Assembly (NCBI RefSeq): GCF_001861355.1
Contig: NZ_MASN01000004.1
Span: forward strand, 1-64,000
DNA from: Natrialba sp. SSL1
Lineage (GTDB): Archaea; Halobacteriota; Halobacteria; Halobacteriales; Natrialbaceae
Reading direction: 5' to 3'
DNA length: 64,000 bases
Part shown: in pieces, positions 18,359-27,238 of the stretch
Layout of the letters: each line of letters begins with the position of its first letter
Numbering within the stretch: position 1 is the stretch's first letter
Program-made: the position numbers and the translations under genes
The notes under the pieces: model-generated
What the model was told of the DNA's origin: nothing
The model's database searches: none
What the model saw: the letters and a program-made list of their open reading frames with translations, nothing else

Positions 18359-19705
18359 ATGACAGGCGACGATACTGCAACGACTGCAGGCGACGACCGA
18401 ACCGACGTCGAACGTCTCGACAAGGAGTACGTCTTCGGCACGTGGTCCTACCAGAGCGAGGTCGATCCGACGGAAGTCGTCGGCGGCGACGGCGTCCGCT
18501 TCCAGGATGCACACGGCAACGAGTGGATCGACTTTTCGGGCCAACTCATGTGCTCGAACCTCGGCCACTCCGCAGACGGCGTTGCCGACGCGATCGCGGA
18601 GCAGGCCCACGAGGGTGCATACTTCGCGCCCGGCTTCGCGACCGAAGCGCGCGCGAAACTCGGCGAGAAGCTCGCCGAGGTAACGCCAGGGAACCTCTCG
18701 AAGACGTTCTTCTCGACCAGCGGCACCGAGGCCGTCGAAGCCGCGATCAAGATCGCGCGGATGTACACGGGCAAACAGAAGATTATCTCGCGCTATCGTT
18801 CCTACCACGGCGCGACCGCCGGCTCGATCAGCGTCACGGGCGACCCACGGCGACTCGCCGGCGAACCTGGCATCCCCGGAACGATCAAAGCACCCGACCC
18901 CTACGCCTACGGCTCGACGCTCGACCCGATGGAGAGTCTCGAGTACATCGACGAGATGTTGATGCTCGAGGGTGACTCCGTTGCGGCGATCCTCGTCGAG
19001 CCGATCGTCGGCTCGAACGGAATCCTCGTCCCGCCGGAGGAGTACCTGCCGCGACTCAAGGAAATCGCCCACGAGCACGACGCGCTGCTCATCTGCGACG
19101 AAGTGATGGCCGGCTTCGGCCGCACCGGCGAGTGGTTCGGCTGTGACGTCTTTGATGTCCAGCCGGACATCATGACGATGGCCAAGGGGCTCTCCGGCGC
19201 GTACGCGCCGCTCGGCGCGACGATCGTGACGCCCGAAATCGCGGACCACTTCGAGGACGAACTGTTCTGTCACGGTCACACGTACGCCGGCCATCCGGTC
19301 GCCTGCGCGGCCGGACTCGCCGCAATCGAGACGTACCAGGAGGAGAACCTCATCGAGCACGCGAACGAGGTCGGTTCCTATCTCGGCGACCGACTCGAGG
19401 AGCTCGCCGAAGCGCACCCGAGCGTCGGCGACACTCGCGGCGTCGGGCTCTTCCGTGGCATCGAACTCACACGTGATCCGGACGAGCGTGTTCCGTTCGG
19501 CACCCGTGACGACAAAATTTCGAAGGGGTCGACTGTCGTCGACGAGGTCGCGGCCGCCGCGTCCGACGGCGGCGTCTACGTCGCGAACATGATCAACACG
19601 CTGATCATCGCGCCGCCGCTGACGATCACCGAGGACGATATCGATGAGGCGGTCTCGGTCCTCGATAACGCGCTCGAGGTGTCTGACGCAGCCATGGACG
19701 GGTAA
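18359..19705 (+). CDS. class III aminotransferase (omega-amino acid:pyruvate type)
   Basis: 448 residues. PLP motifs include TSGTEAVEAAIKIAR, YRSYHGAT, LLICDEVMAGFGRTGEWFG and the Lys in MTMAKGLSGAYAPLGA. It resembles beta-alanine/taurine:pyruvate and putrescine aminotransferases. Coupled with the divergent semialdehyde dehydrogenase it would turn an omega-amino acid into a semialdehyde and then an acyl-CoA. The Lrp regulator gene follows 97 bp downstream. The exact amine donor cannot be read from the sequence. Confidence 0.88.
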   Translation: MTGDDTATTAGDDRTDVERLDKEYVFGTWSYQSEVDPTEVVGGDGVRFQDAHGNEWIDFSGQLMCSNLGHSADGVADAIAEQAHEGAYFAPGFATEARAKLGEKLAEVTPGNLSKTFFSTSGTEAVEAAIKIARMYTGKQKIISRYRSYHGATAGSISVTGDPRRLAGEPGIPGTIKAPDPYAYGSTLDPMESLEYIDEMLMLEGDSVAAILVEPIVGSNGILVPPEEYLPRLKEIAHEHDALLICDEVMAGFGRTGEWFGCDVFDVQPDIMTMAKGLSGAYAPLGATIVTPEIADHFEDELFCHGHTYAGHPVACAAGLAAIETYQEENLIEHANEVGSYLGDRLEELAEAHPSVGDTRGVGLFRGIELTRDPDERVPFGTRDDKISKGSTVVDEVAAAASDGGVYVANMINTLIIAPPLTITEDDIDEAVSVLDNALEVSDAAMDG

Positions 19706-19802
19706 CCCATCGACCGTGGATTGCGGGTGGGTATTGTCGTCGGGACACACCACCCGTCGCAAGTAATGACATTTAACTACAACCTCACCAAAGAGTAGAA
19801 AA

Positions 19803-20297
19803 ATGGACGTTGACCTCGACGAAACGGACATCGAGATTTTGAAGCGTCTCGAGAAGTCTGACGACAAGAATCTCGAGGAGCTCTCCGACGAACTTGGGCT
19901 CTCGAAGTCTGCGATTCACTACCGCGTGACGAATTTGAAGCAGAGCGACGTAATCACAACCATCTCGGCGGACGTGGACCCGCATGCGCTCGACCTCAAC
20001 ATGCTTCTGTTTACGGAGGTAACCGTCTCCCACGAGAGCGGCTACGCCGAAGACGTCGGCGAGTCGCTCACCGAGATCGACGGTGTCAACCACGTCTACT
20101 ACATGATGGGCGACGTCGACTTCATCGTCATTTCGCGGGTACAAAACCACGACCAGATGCACGCGCTGATCGACGACATCGTCGAGATCGACGGCGTCAA
20201 CGAGACGTCCTCGCGATTCGTAATTCAAGAACTCGAGACTGGTGGCCAACTCATCGATAATATGTCCGACGAGATGGTCGATCAGGTCGTCGAGTGA
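19803..20297 (+). CDS. Lrp/AsnC family transcriptional regulator
   Basis: 164 residues. An N-terminal winged helix-turn-helix (about 6-60; ILKRLEKSDDKNLEELSDELGLSKS begins it) is followed by an RAM/ACT-like effector domain (about 70-150; LLFTEVTVSHE, VNHVYYMMGDVDFIVISRV). Such proteins sense amino acids and regulate local metabolic genes. The position directly after the aminotransferase suggests local control of the catabolic cluster. Its ATG follows an A-run (AGAAAAATGG) with a TATA-like CATTTAAC upstream, indicating a short-leader transcript of its own. Confidence 0.9.
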   Translation: MDVDLDETDIEILKRLEKSDDKNLEELSDELGLSKSAIHYRVTNLKQSDVITTISADVDPHALDLNMLLFTEVTVSHESGYAEDVGESLTEIDGVNHVYYMMGDVDFIVISRVQNHDQMHALIDDIVEIDGVNETSSRFVIQELETGGQLIDNMSDEMVDQVVE

Positions 20298-20401
20298 GTG
20301 TCTTCGACCGTTCGGATTCGAGACAGCGATGACGGTCCTGTGTCGGTGATCCGGCCACCCTCTCTGTCTCAACTACTCGAGTACAGGGGTGTCGTGAAGT
20401 A

Positions 20402-20423
20402 CCCCGCGTCGGGTGACGCGGGG
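20402..20423. terminator. perfect GC hairpin downstream of the Lrp gene
   Basis: CCCCGCGTC at 20402-20410 pairs exactly with GACGCGGGG at 20415-20423 around loop GGGT. It lies about 105 bp after the Lrp stop. It may terminate that transcript or be the structured right end of a TnpB-type element. Confidence 0.5.
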
Positions 20424-20622
20424 CGTCTGTGTTTAGTCCGCCGTGGACGCAACAGGCTTTAATTCCGCTCGCGCTCGACTCTGCGAAGGGAGATGACCGG
20501 CCAGTACAGGTGAAGTACGTACTTGATCTGCTTTTCCCCCTTCGATCGACACGGGTTCCATGTCGGTTCCGAACTCGCTGTGGACGCCGGTTGCCTGGTA
20601 TCTCCCAATTAGGATTTTGGTA

Positions 20623-20633
20623 AAAATATTTAC
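20623..20633 (+). promoter_or_regulatory. TATA element for the ABC exporter genes
   Basis: AAAATATTTAC stands out in an AT-rich stretch about 50 bp before the ATG at 20681. This would give a transcript start about 25 bp before the gene. Confidence 0.45.
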
Positions 20634-20680
20634 TTTAGTATCGTGTCGATTACGACTACTTCCGTTATCTGTTCCCAACC

Positions 20681-21658
20681 ATGAATGCAATCGAAATAAC
20701 CGATCTGACAAAGCAGTATGGAGACGTAACAGCCGTCTCTGAACTGAGTATCGCTATCGAACAGGGAGAGGTGTTCGGCTTCTTAGGACCGAACGGTGCG
20801 GGTAAATCGACAACGATTAACATGTTACTTGATTTCGTCAGACCAACTTCTGGTTCAGCAACGGTTCTGGGCTACGATACGCAGACAGAAACAGACCAAA
20901 TCAGCAAACGTGTCGGCATTCTCCCCGAAGGATATGATATCTATGAACGACTCACCGGGCGGAAACATCTCGAGTTCGCAATTCGGACCAAAGACGCCGA
21001 TGATGATCCTGACGAGTTGTTAGCACGAGTCGGCCTTGACCAAGCGGATGCTGATCGCCCTGCTGGCGGCTACTCGAAAGGAATGCGTCAACGACTGGCA
21101 ACCGGTATGGCGCTGGTCGGCGATCCAGAACTACTCATTATGGACGAACCATCAACCGGACTCGATCCAACAGGTATCCGCGAGATGCAAGAACTGGTGC
21201 AGGCAGAATCGGAGCGTGGAACTACCGTCTTCTTTTCAAGCCATATTCTCGAGCATGTCGAAGCGGTCTGTGACCGGATTGGGATTCTCAATCAAGGAGA
21301 GTTGATCGCGCTCGATACTCTCGAAGGGCTTCGAGAGTCACTTGGCGATGGCGCGACAATGACGATCACAGTCTCCGATCCACCGAAGGCTGCTGCTGAG
21401 ACAGTCGACGCAATAACTGGCGTGACTGATGTTACGGCTACTGGCCGTCAGCTTGAGGCATCAGTGACGGATCCGCGTTCGAAGGCGACCGTAATTACTG
21501 AGCTCGATGCTCTTGGTGTAACGATTACAGACGTCAGAATTGATGAGACATCGCTCGAGTCGTTGTTTGCGGCGTTAGTCGCCGAGGACGGGACAGTTGG
21601 TGCAGGAATTGAAACCCAACCCCAATACGCCGAAGTCCCCTCGGAGGTCTCTCAATGA
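20681..21658 (+). CDS. ABC transporter ATP-binding protein (exporter type)
   Basis: 325 residues. Walker A is LGPNGAGKSTTI near 38, the signature-like motif YSKGMRQRLATGMAL, Walker B ELLIMDEPSTGLDPTG and the switch His FFSSHILEHVE. The C-terminal about 100 residues form a DUF4162-like regulatory tail. It is an ABC-2 drug/lipid/antibiotic-type ATPase, cytoplasmic, working with the overlapping permease gene. Base composition is visibly more AT-rich than in flanking metabolic genes, and probable IS debris lies on both sides, suggesting acquisition by transfer. Confidence 0.9.
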   Translation: MNAIEITDLTKQYGDVTAVSELSIAIEQGEVFGFLGPNGAGKSTTINMLLDFVRPTSGSATVLGYDTQTETDQISKRVGILPEGYDIYERLTGRKHLEFAIRTKDADDDPDELLARVGLDQADADRPAGGYSKGMRQRLATGMALVGDPELLIMDEPSTGLDPTGIREMQELVQAESERGTTVFFSSHILEHVEAVCDRIGILNQGELIALDTLEGLRESLGDGATMTITVSDPPKAAAETVDAITGVTDVTATGRQLEASVTDPRSKATVITELDALGVTITDVRIDETSLESLFAALVAEDGTVGAGIETQPQYAEVPSEVSQ

Positions 21659-22530
21659 GTAGCCACGTTGGCGCGGTCGCTCGCAAGGATTTCGCCGATG
21701 CCAGCCGATCAAGACTACTTTGGTCGATTATCGGGCTCCTGGTTGCACTGACCACTATCGGCTATGTCGCTGTCTGGGCAGTGACCGATGATACATCTGC
21801 TAGTGAGATGCTTGGCTTCGTCGCATTACCCCTTAGTGTGCTTCTGCCAGTTGCGGCACTCATTGTCGGATATATGGCTGTTGTCGGCGAACGGCAATCA
21901 GGCAGTCTCAAACTCCTCCTCGGGCTGCCACCAAACCGAGGCGATGTCGTCTTCGGAAAACTGCTCGGTCGAATTGGTGTTATTTCGGTTGCTGTTGTGC
22001 TCTCTTTTCTCGTCGCATTGGTACTGAGCATCGTCTTGTTCGGGTCACTACCGATCAGTGACTGGCTCGCTTTCGGGGCAATTAGCCTCTTGTTTGGTTT
22101 GACATTCGTGGCGCTGGCGGTTGGTGTCTCGGCAGGTGTGTCTTCCCGTGGGCGGTCGATGGCAATTGCTATTGGGACGTATCTGTTGTTCGTTGGTCTT
22201 TGGGAACTCGTTACTGCTGGGCCCTATTACGTGATCCATGATGAGACACCGCCAGTTGAGGCTGAGACCTGGTATCTATTTGTTCAACAGTTCAACCCGC
22301 TCCAGGCTTATGCGACGATTTCGAGCGAGGTTGTTGAAGGAGATGTCTTCCCGTTCATGTTCCAGTATGGTCTTGAGCCGTTCGAAGCGCAGGGAATGGC
22401 TCCTGCAGAGCGAGTTTCCGGCGAGGCCCCCTTCTACTTGCAAGAATGGTTCGGCGGGATTGCCATGCTGATATGGGCTCTGATCCCTGTTCTCATCGGC
22501 TACTATCGTTTCCAACGGACTGATCTCTAG
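21655..22530 (+). CDS. ABC-2 type permease
   Basis: 291 residues with six membrane segments (about 22-42, 58-78, 105-130, 140-160, 172-192, 265-285). Upstream of the last segment is an extracytoplasmic loop rich in Glu/Phe. The pattern (ARKDFADASRSRLLW at the start, VGERQSGSLKLLLGLP) is that of halobacterial NosY-like ABC-2 permeases. It overlaps the ATPase gene by 4 bp (ATGA), so the two form one exporter. The substrate is unknown. Confidence 0.87.
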   Translation: MSSHVGAVARKDFADASRSRLLWSIIGLLVALTTIGYVAVWAVTDDTSASEMLGFVALPLSVLLPVAALIVGYMAVVGERQSGSLKLLLGLPPNRGDVVFGKLLGRIGVISVAVVLSFLVALVLSIVLFGSLPISDWLAFGAISLLFGLTFVALAVGVSAGVSSRGRSMAIAIGTYLLFVGLWELVTAGPYYVIHDETPPVEAETWYLFVQQFNPLQAYATISSEVVEGDVFPFMFQYGLEPFEAQGMAPAERVSGEAPFYLQEWFGGIAMLIWALIPVLIGYYRFQRTDL

Positions 22531-22991
22531 GTAATTCGGACCCGTTGTAACCGAACCACGCCGTGGGCTGGTTCAGGTTGGTCTCTATTGGCTCTGTTGA
22601 AATCCAGACCCAGTGATAGGTTTCCGAAATCCTGCTGAATACAAAGCGCGAACTTTTTTTCGCGTCGGGTTCGCCGCCGGTGAACCGCTCGCGCAAAAAC
22701 TCCGATGAAAAAGGCGAACGTCTCATCCTCCGGCCTCGCTGTCCGGGAACCGCGCTCGCTTCGCTCGCACGGAGACTGGCGATAAATCCATCTTCTGGAT
22801 GTTGCACGCGATTTCCACCAGCTAATTGATGTATTTGGCGAGACGTGCTGAACTGAAAACGCGGATCTTGCACGAGGGCTCGGTCAATTCGTGGTCTCTG
22901 TGATCGGTCAAGAGACAGAACAGTTCGAAATCGTCCTGCAGAACCAGTATATCAGTGACCTTGACAGTCGAACACTGACGATGTACTGGTA
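22531..22991. mobile_element. probable degraded insertion-sequence remnant
   Basis: 461 bp without an intact gene. At 22590-22611 is a GGCTCTGTTGAAATCC stretch that resembles, from memory, terminal inverted repeats of IS5-type haloarchaeal elements. The minus-strand open frames here are short and low in complexity (a run of charged residues ending SRISETYH). The matching second end and a transposase core were not found, so this may be one end of a decayed copy. Part of the stretch (around 22740-22770) has the GAACCGCG/CGCTCGCTTCGCTCGC type of repetition seen in other intergenic regions. Confidence 0.33.
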
Positions 22992-23624
22992 CTACGTGTG
23001 ATCAAGTGTTGCATCGAAGACAATCCAGCTTGCCTCCTCGTCCTCAGCAAGTGTATTCGGAGCGCCGTACTCGGTTTCGATCTGAAACTCTGCGTTCTCC
23101 AGTTGCACTCGAGTCGCCTCAGCACCGGCAATGTACCACTGCATCTCGGTATTAGCGTCTAACCAATCCGGATTCGTTCCCTGCCACTCGCCGGGGCCTT
23201 CCGACAGGAGTAGATGACCACCTGGACGAAGCACCCGTGCAAACTCGTCAATGACTGCCTGGTGTTCCCCAGCCGGGACGTGGATCAGCGAGTGGTAGGC
23301 GAGCACAGCATCAACTGTGCTGTCGGGTAGCGGTAATCGAGTCATATCGCCACGCAGCAATCTTGCTTCCGGAGCATTCGACTGAGCCTTCTCCAACTGT
23401 TGTGCAGAAAAGTCAAGCCCGATTGCCTGTTGTGACTGGCTGCTCAGGTGCTGGAGCACTGGTTCTCCCCCTCCACAGCCAGCGTCCAGCACCCGTGACT
23501 CAGTCGAAATCTTCTTGAGAAACGAGGCCAGGGCCTTCTGCTCCTCATCGCTCGGTGATCTCTCCTCGGCATACACATCCGCAATATCCTCGTATCCCTG
23601 TAACACTACTTCTTTATCAACCAT
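22992..23624 (-). CDS. class I SAM-dependent methyltransferase
   Basis: 210 residues. Motif I is VLDAGCGGGEPVLQ (about 40-53), an acidic residue follows in AIGLDFS, then DMTRLPLPDSTVDAVLAYHSLIH, and VLRPGGHLLLSEGP as motif III. It is a Methyltransf_11/25 type enzyme of unknown substrate. It stands alone between IS debris and an AT-rich spacer; its ATG is preceded by TGTGTAATAAGGG. Small-molecule methylation is more likely than nucleic acid, but the sequence does not decide. Confidence 0.87.
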   Translation of the reverse strand: MVDKEVVLQGYEDIADVYAEERSPSDEEQKALASFLKKISTESRVLDAGCGGGEPVLQHLSSQSQQAIGLDFSAQQLEKAQSNAPEARLLRGDMTRLPLPDSTVDAVLAYHSLIHVPAGEHQAVIDEFARVLRPGGHLLLSEGPGEWQGTNPDWLDANTEMQWYIAGAEATRVQLENAEFQIETEYGAPNTLAEDEEASWIVFDATLDHT

Positions 23625-24017
23625 ATCCGATGTGTAATAAGGGTGAATAAGAGTGTTTTGACCGTGTGCATACGTGTGTCATGGCTTCTCTTTCATATGC
23701 AACGCTCTGAGACAGCAAATCGATTCCCTCGGCACTCAAAGGATTCTGTTAGTATTAGTCAGAGTTGTTTTACACCTCCCACTGCTGAAACACTGCTCGT
23801 TCGTACTGGTTGAAATCAACGGTGACCAACTGCTGACTACACGCTCTATATTCAGCAGGCAATTTTTAACAGAGTTCAGAGAAATCGATAGCCACATCAG
23901 GAACTGCTTGGCCTGTACTTATTGTTCGTCGGGTAGTCACAGAGAGGGTATGCGAACTGTTCTATGACTCTCTCACTCGAGTACAGCGATACACCTTGCC
24001 ACTCTCGAGCACTGTCG
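23625..24017. other. AT-rich spacer, no gene recognised
   Basis: 393 bp between the methyltransferase and the oxidase operon. The only open frame (forward, 23674-23967) has unusual Cys/Leu-rich composition and no recognisable motif. It may be old IS debris. An ACTCGAGTAC palindrome lies near 23975. I see no promoter or RNA gene that I can support. Confidence 0.4.
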
Positions 24018-24227
24018 CTACTTTGTTTCTGCGGACTCGGTCCCGTTGCTCTGTGACTGTGGCCACAGTGCCCAGACCAGAATTACCCCGATCAGTCCGA
24101 TGCCGAGGACGACGGACTCGAGTACGGTGAGCTCGACGTTGACCCACGCCAACACTGTCCGAAGTTCGACGATGAGTGGGGCGATGAACGCGATGACGAT
24201 GAGTAACGCGCCCTTCGAGATCCGCAC
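24018..24227 (-). CDS. small membrane protein at the end of the cba oxidase operon
   Basis: 69 residues starting at GTG, overlapping the CbaA stop by 1 bp. Two membrane segments (about 6-24 and 36-57; VVLGIGLIGVILVWALWP) precede a polar tail. It is probably the small accessory subunit or assembly factor found with haloarchaeal ba3-type oxidases (a CbaC/CbaE-like protein). The assignment rests on position and topology only. Confidence 0.65.
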   Translation of the reverse strand: MRISKGALLIVIAFIAPLIVELRTVLAWVNVELTVLESVVLGIGLIGVILVWALWPQSQSNGTESAETK

Positions 24228-26002
24228 TACCAGTTCACCTCCGCGCCGAGAGCGACGACGGTCTCACTGGCGGTCGTTACCGTCGAGATGGTGGTTGCCC
24301 ACAGGTACTCGAGCCCAAGTCCGATGTGTACGGGGAGTTCGGTGAGTTCGGGGCCGAACAGGCCACCGCGTTCGATGATCGACAGCAGTGGGAAGCTGTA
24401 GGCGAAGATCACGAGGACGATGGCGATGGCCGTCCAGAGTTTCAGGTTGTCGAGGACCAGTGGGGCATCCGATGGTCCCGAGAGCGTGTCGGCGTACTCG
24501 TTCGCGGGGAGGTCATCGCTACGGCTGTTGAGAGCGGTACCGACGACGTTGGCGAAGAACAACACGAGCGAGAGCGTTAGCAGGGCACCGCCGAGTGCGA
24601 TCTGGGCGTCGAGTTCACCGACGCTACCGACGGCGGCCTCGAACTCGAAGCCGTCGTACTGGGGTTCGGCGGTCCGGCGCGGGATGCCGAGCAGGCCGCC
24701 GCGGTGCATGGCGTTCGACATGAACGTCATGCCGACGAACCAGAGGACGACCTGCCCGAGTGCAACCGACCGGTTCCACAGCGCCTTGCCGGTTACCTGG
24801 GGGAGGAACCAGTAGGTGACGGCCATGAACGTCAGCGCGACTGCAGTGCCGACGGTGAGGTGGAAGTGGCCGACGACCCAGAAGGTGTTGTGCACGAGGT
24901 AGTTGATGTTCATTCCGGCGTTGATCATGCCCGAGAAGCCGGCTGCGGCGAACATCAGCCCGGCGAGGGCCATGCCGGCGAAGACCGGGTCACGCCACGG
25001 AAGGGCTTTGAGCCAGCCGAGATAGCCGGTGCCGCCGCGCTGGCGTGCACCGTGTTCCATGCTGGCGACGACGGTAAAGGCGGTGAGCAGGCTGGGAAGC
25101 AGTAAGAACATCGTGTTCGTCATCGCGATGAACTTGAAGCCCTCGGCGATTCCGGGATCGAGATACTGGTGGTGGATTCCGGTCGGCACCGAGAGGATCA
25201 GGAACAGGACGAACACAACGCGTGCCAGCGGGTCGCTGAACAGCTTGCCGCCGGAAATCTTCGGCAACATAACGTACCACATCATGTACGCCGGCATGAG
25301 CCAGAAGTAGACGACCGGGTGGCCGAAGAACCAGAACAGCGTTCTGGTGAGCAGTGGGTTCACCGACTCGACGAGGCCGAGCGACCACGGCAGCAGGAAG
25401 AGCAAGATTGCTGCGGCGACGCCGAGCGTGGCGATGTACCACATCAGCGTCGTCGTCAGCACCATAAACGTCGGGAGCGGGATTCGTTTGTCCGGGTGCT
25501 CCTGTTTCCAGGCCCACCACGAACGGAACCAGTCGACGCCGGCGAGCCAGGTTCCGACGACGAACAGCACCAACCCGAAGTAAAACAGCGGGTGGCCCTG
25601 CAGTGGTGCGTAGAACGTAAAGAGCACCGACGCACTCATCTCCGAGTCCGTGAAGCCGGCGAAGATCGGAATCGCAGTGAGGACCGTCCCGACTACCATG
25701 AGTCCGTACCAGGCCCAGGTGAATCGAATGTCCTCGACGGGCCGATCCAGACTCGTCGTTGTCGCCCAGGTGAACACCCCCACGAGGAAGAAAATCGTGA
25801 ACGTAATCGCCAGAAGGACACCGTGTGCGGTGAGGACCGTGTAGTAGTCTGCGGAGTCCATAAACCGGTAGTAGCCGGTTCGGTGCAGCGTCTGGATAAT
25901 TCCGAACAGCCCGCCGATTGCGAGCGCGAGGAAGGAACTGTAGAACGCTGCGCGGACGACCTTTGCCTCCGCCGGGAACGACTCAATGTAGGTGTTCGTC
26001 AT
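24227..26002 (-). CDS. cbaA: ba3-type haem-copper oxidase subunit I
   Basis: 591 residues, about 13 membrane segments. Haem and CuB ligands are visible: YTVLTAHGVLLA (low-spin haem His), FFGHPVVYFWLMPAY (CuB His and the nearby Tyr), GIHHQYLDPG (CuB His pair) and HNTFWVVGHFHLTVG (high-spin and low-spin haem His). The sequence is of the B-type (ba3/cba) oxidase family, like Thermus ba3 and Natronomonas cba. It is the O2-reducing, proton-pumping core in the membrane. Its start overlaps the subunit II stop by 4 bp. Confidence 0.94.
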   Translation of the reverse strand: MTNTYIESFPAEAKVVRAAFYSSFLALAIGGLFGIIQTLHRTGYYRFMDSADYYTVLTAHGVLLAITFTIFFLVGVFTWATTTSLDRPVEDIRFTWAWYGLMVVGTVLTAIPIFAGFTDSEMSASVLFTFYAPLQGHPLFYFGLVLFVVGTWLAGVDWFRSWWAWKQEHPDKRIPLPTFMVLTTTLMWYIATLGVAAAILLFLLPWSLGLVESVNPLLTRTLFWFFGHPVVYFWLMPAYMMWYVMLPKISGGKLFSDPLARVVFVLFLILSVPTGIHHQYLDPGIAEGFKFIAMTNTMFLLLPSLLTAFTVVASMEHGARQRGGTGYLGWLKALPWRDPVFAGMALAGLMFAAAGFSGMINAGMNINYLVHNTFWVVGHFHLTVGTAVALTFMAVTYWFLPQVTGKALWNRSVALGQVVLWFVGMTFMSNAMHRGGLLGIPRRTAEPQYDGFEFEAAVGSVGELDAQIALGGALLTLSLVLFFANVVGTALNSRSDDLPANEYADTLSGPSDAPLVLDNLKLWTAIAIVLVIFAYSFPLLSIIERGGLFGPELTELPVHIGLGLEYLWATTISTVTTASETVVALGAEVNW

Positions 26003-26913
26003 TCGCCGTCACCTCCGCTGGCATCGCTTTCGGTCTCATCTGTGTCGGTTTCGTCTTCGGTACCGTTCTCGCCATCGTCGGCGTCATCGCCCGCATCTGT
26101 GTTCTCGTTGGATTCCTCGTCTGCATCGTCATCTGCATCGTCGTCCTCGAGTTCGTCGGCCACAGTCACGGTCCAGCTGTCAGTGTGGTCGTCGACCGTT
26201 ACCGTCCACTCGTGGTCGCCCTCGCCTAACTGCGCCGAGTCGACGGTGAACGTCGTCTCGTCCGTCTCTCCACCGTCGATCGTCACGTCTTCGCTGACCG
26301 TTTCGTTCCCGATCTCGAGCGTGACTGTCGTTTCGATCGGATCGAGGAGGCGGTTCTCGACCGTTGCGGTGACGTCGATATCGTCTCCGGTTTCAACTTC
26401 GCCGGGTGCCTCAGCGTCGAGTTCCGTCAGGTCGAACTCGTCTTCTGGAACGACGTAAACCATCCCCTCCATATTGTGGTGATTGGGGCCACAGTACTCG
26501 TTACAGACGACGCCGTACTCGTCTGGCTCGTCGAACTCGACGGTCATTTCGGCGACCTCGCCGGGAATAACCATCGTGTTGACGTTGGTTCCGACGAGGC
26601 TGAAGCTGTGAATGACGTCTCGGCTCGTAACGTAGAACGTCACCTCACTGTCTTCGGGGACCTCGATCGGATCCGGTTGGAAACTGAACATCTGCGCCGT
26701 AACGTAGGCTTCGTACTCGTTCTCGCCGACCTGTGCGACACGCGGATCACTGAATCGCTCGTCGTCGAGTTCGGTCGGCTCGACCGTGTCTTGCTGGTCG
26801 CCGACCATCGTGATCCCCAGCCCAACCGAGCCGTACGTGATCGTTGCAATGAAACCGACGATCAACACCATCGCTGCGACCAGCCACAGTTTTTCGTAGG
26901 TGTGTATGTTCAT
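25999..26913 (-). CDS. cbaB: ba3-type oxidase subunit II (CuA)
   Basis: 304 residues from the ATG giving MNIHTYEKLW; the frame is open further upstream but that part overlaps the CbaD gene in another frame. One N-terminal membrane anchor (about 9-32) is followed by a cupredoxin domain. This carries the CuA ligands in DVIHSFS, VVCNEYCGPNHHNMEGMV (two Cys, His, Met). The family ends soon after; here about 130 extra residues form an Ig-like segment (TATVENRLLDP) and a very acidic Asp/Glu/Asn tail, probably a haloarchaeal extracellular extension. It accepts electrons from a cupredoxin donor such as halocyanin. Confidence 0.92.
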   Translation of the reverse strand: MNIHTYEKLWLVAAMVLIVGFIATITYGSVGLGITMVGDQQDTVEPTELDDERFSDPRVAQVGENEYEAYVTAQMFSFQPDPIEVPEDSEVTFYVTSRDVIHSFSLVGTNVNTMVIPGEVAEMTVEFDEPDEYGVVCNEYCGPNHHNMEGMVYVVPEDEFDLTELDAEAPGEVETGDDIDVTATVENRLLDPIETTVTLEIGNETVSEDVTIDGGETDETTFTVDSAQLGEGDHEWTVTVDDHTDSWTVTVADELEDDDADDDADEESNENTDAGDDADDGENGTEDETDTDETESDASGGDGE

Positions 26914-27137
26914 GCTGATCGCGCTCCAGTCGCCAGGAATACCAGGGTCCCACTGACGACCGTGGGATCGTTCCCGAGGAACTCGACGAAGTACATGAAG
27001 AACCACAGGAACACCAGGATCAGGAAATAGATCCCGATCAGCGTGAGCGTCCCGATCGGATCGAACTCGTCGTGTCCGATCTCCCGGACGTGCTCCGATG
27101 TTTCGTTGCTCGCTTCGTGTTCGGCCGTCTGACTCAT
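26910..27137 (-). CDS. cbaD: ba3-type oxidase small subunit
   Basis: 75 residues: an acidic/His-containing N-terminus and one membrane segment (about 29-52; LTLIGIYFLILVFLWFFMYF). It matches in size, topology and position the small subunit IIa/CbaD that packs against subunit II in B-type oxidases. First gene of the operon; it overlaps cbaB by 4 bp. Confidence 0.75.
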   Translation of the reverse strand: MSQTAEHEASNETSEHVREIGHDEFDPIGTLTLIGIYFLILVFLWFFMYFVEFLGNDPTVVSGTLVFLATGARSA

Positions 27138-27238
27138 ACGGCCGGCTTAGGACAGGTGTCACTTAGCGGTAGACGGGGTTTACCGCTTCGTTGGAACGGG
27201 GTGTAGTTATTAAGTATCCCTACAGTTCAGTTCACTAC

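Larger units (their letters stand above)
20298..20680. other. intergenic region with hairpin and possible IS200/IS605 remnant
   Basis: 383 bp without a convincing gene. A perfect 9-bp stem with a 4-base loop lies at 20402-20423. Just beside it, on the minus strand, an open frame ends at 20433 with a Ser/Arg/Ala-rich tail. A right-end hairpin next to a TnpB C-terminal tail is the layout of IS200/IS605-type elements in haloarchaea. The tail is too short to prove it, and a plain terminator for the Lrp gene is the alternative. An AT-rich promoter for the next gene (TAAAAATATTTAC) lies at 20621-20633. Confidence 0.35.

Noticed and set aside
18293..19867. 524-residue minus-strand frame opposite the aminotransferase
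   Set aside because: Arg/Asp/Val-rich shadow of the plus-strand gene with complementary codon use; no motif.
25169..26458. 429-residue plus-strand frame opposite the cba oxidase genes
   Set aside because: Antisense to CbaA and CbaB, which carry metal-ligand motifs; its C-terminal Ser/Val run mirrors the acidic tail of CbaB.
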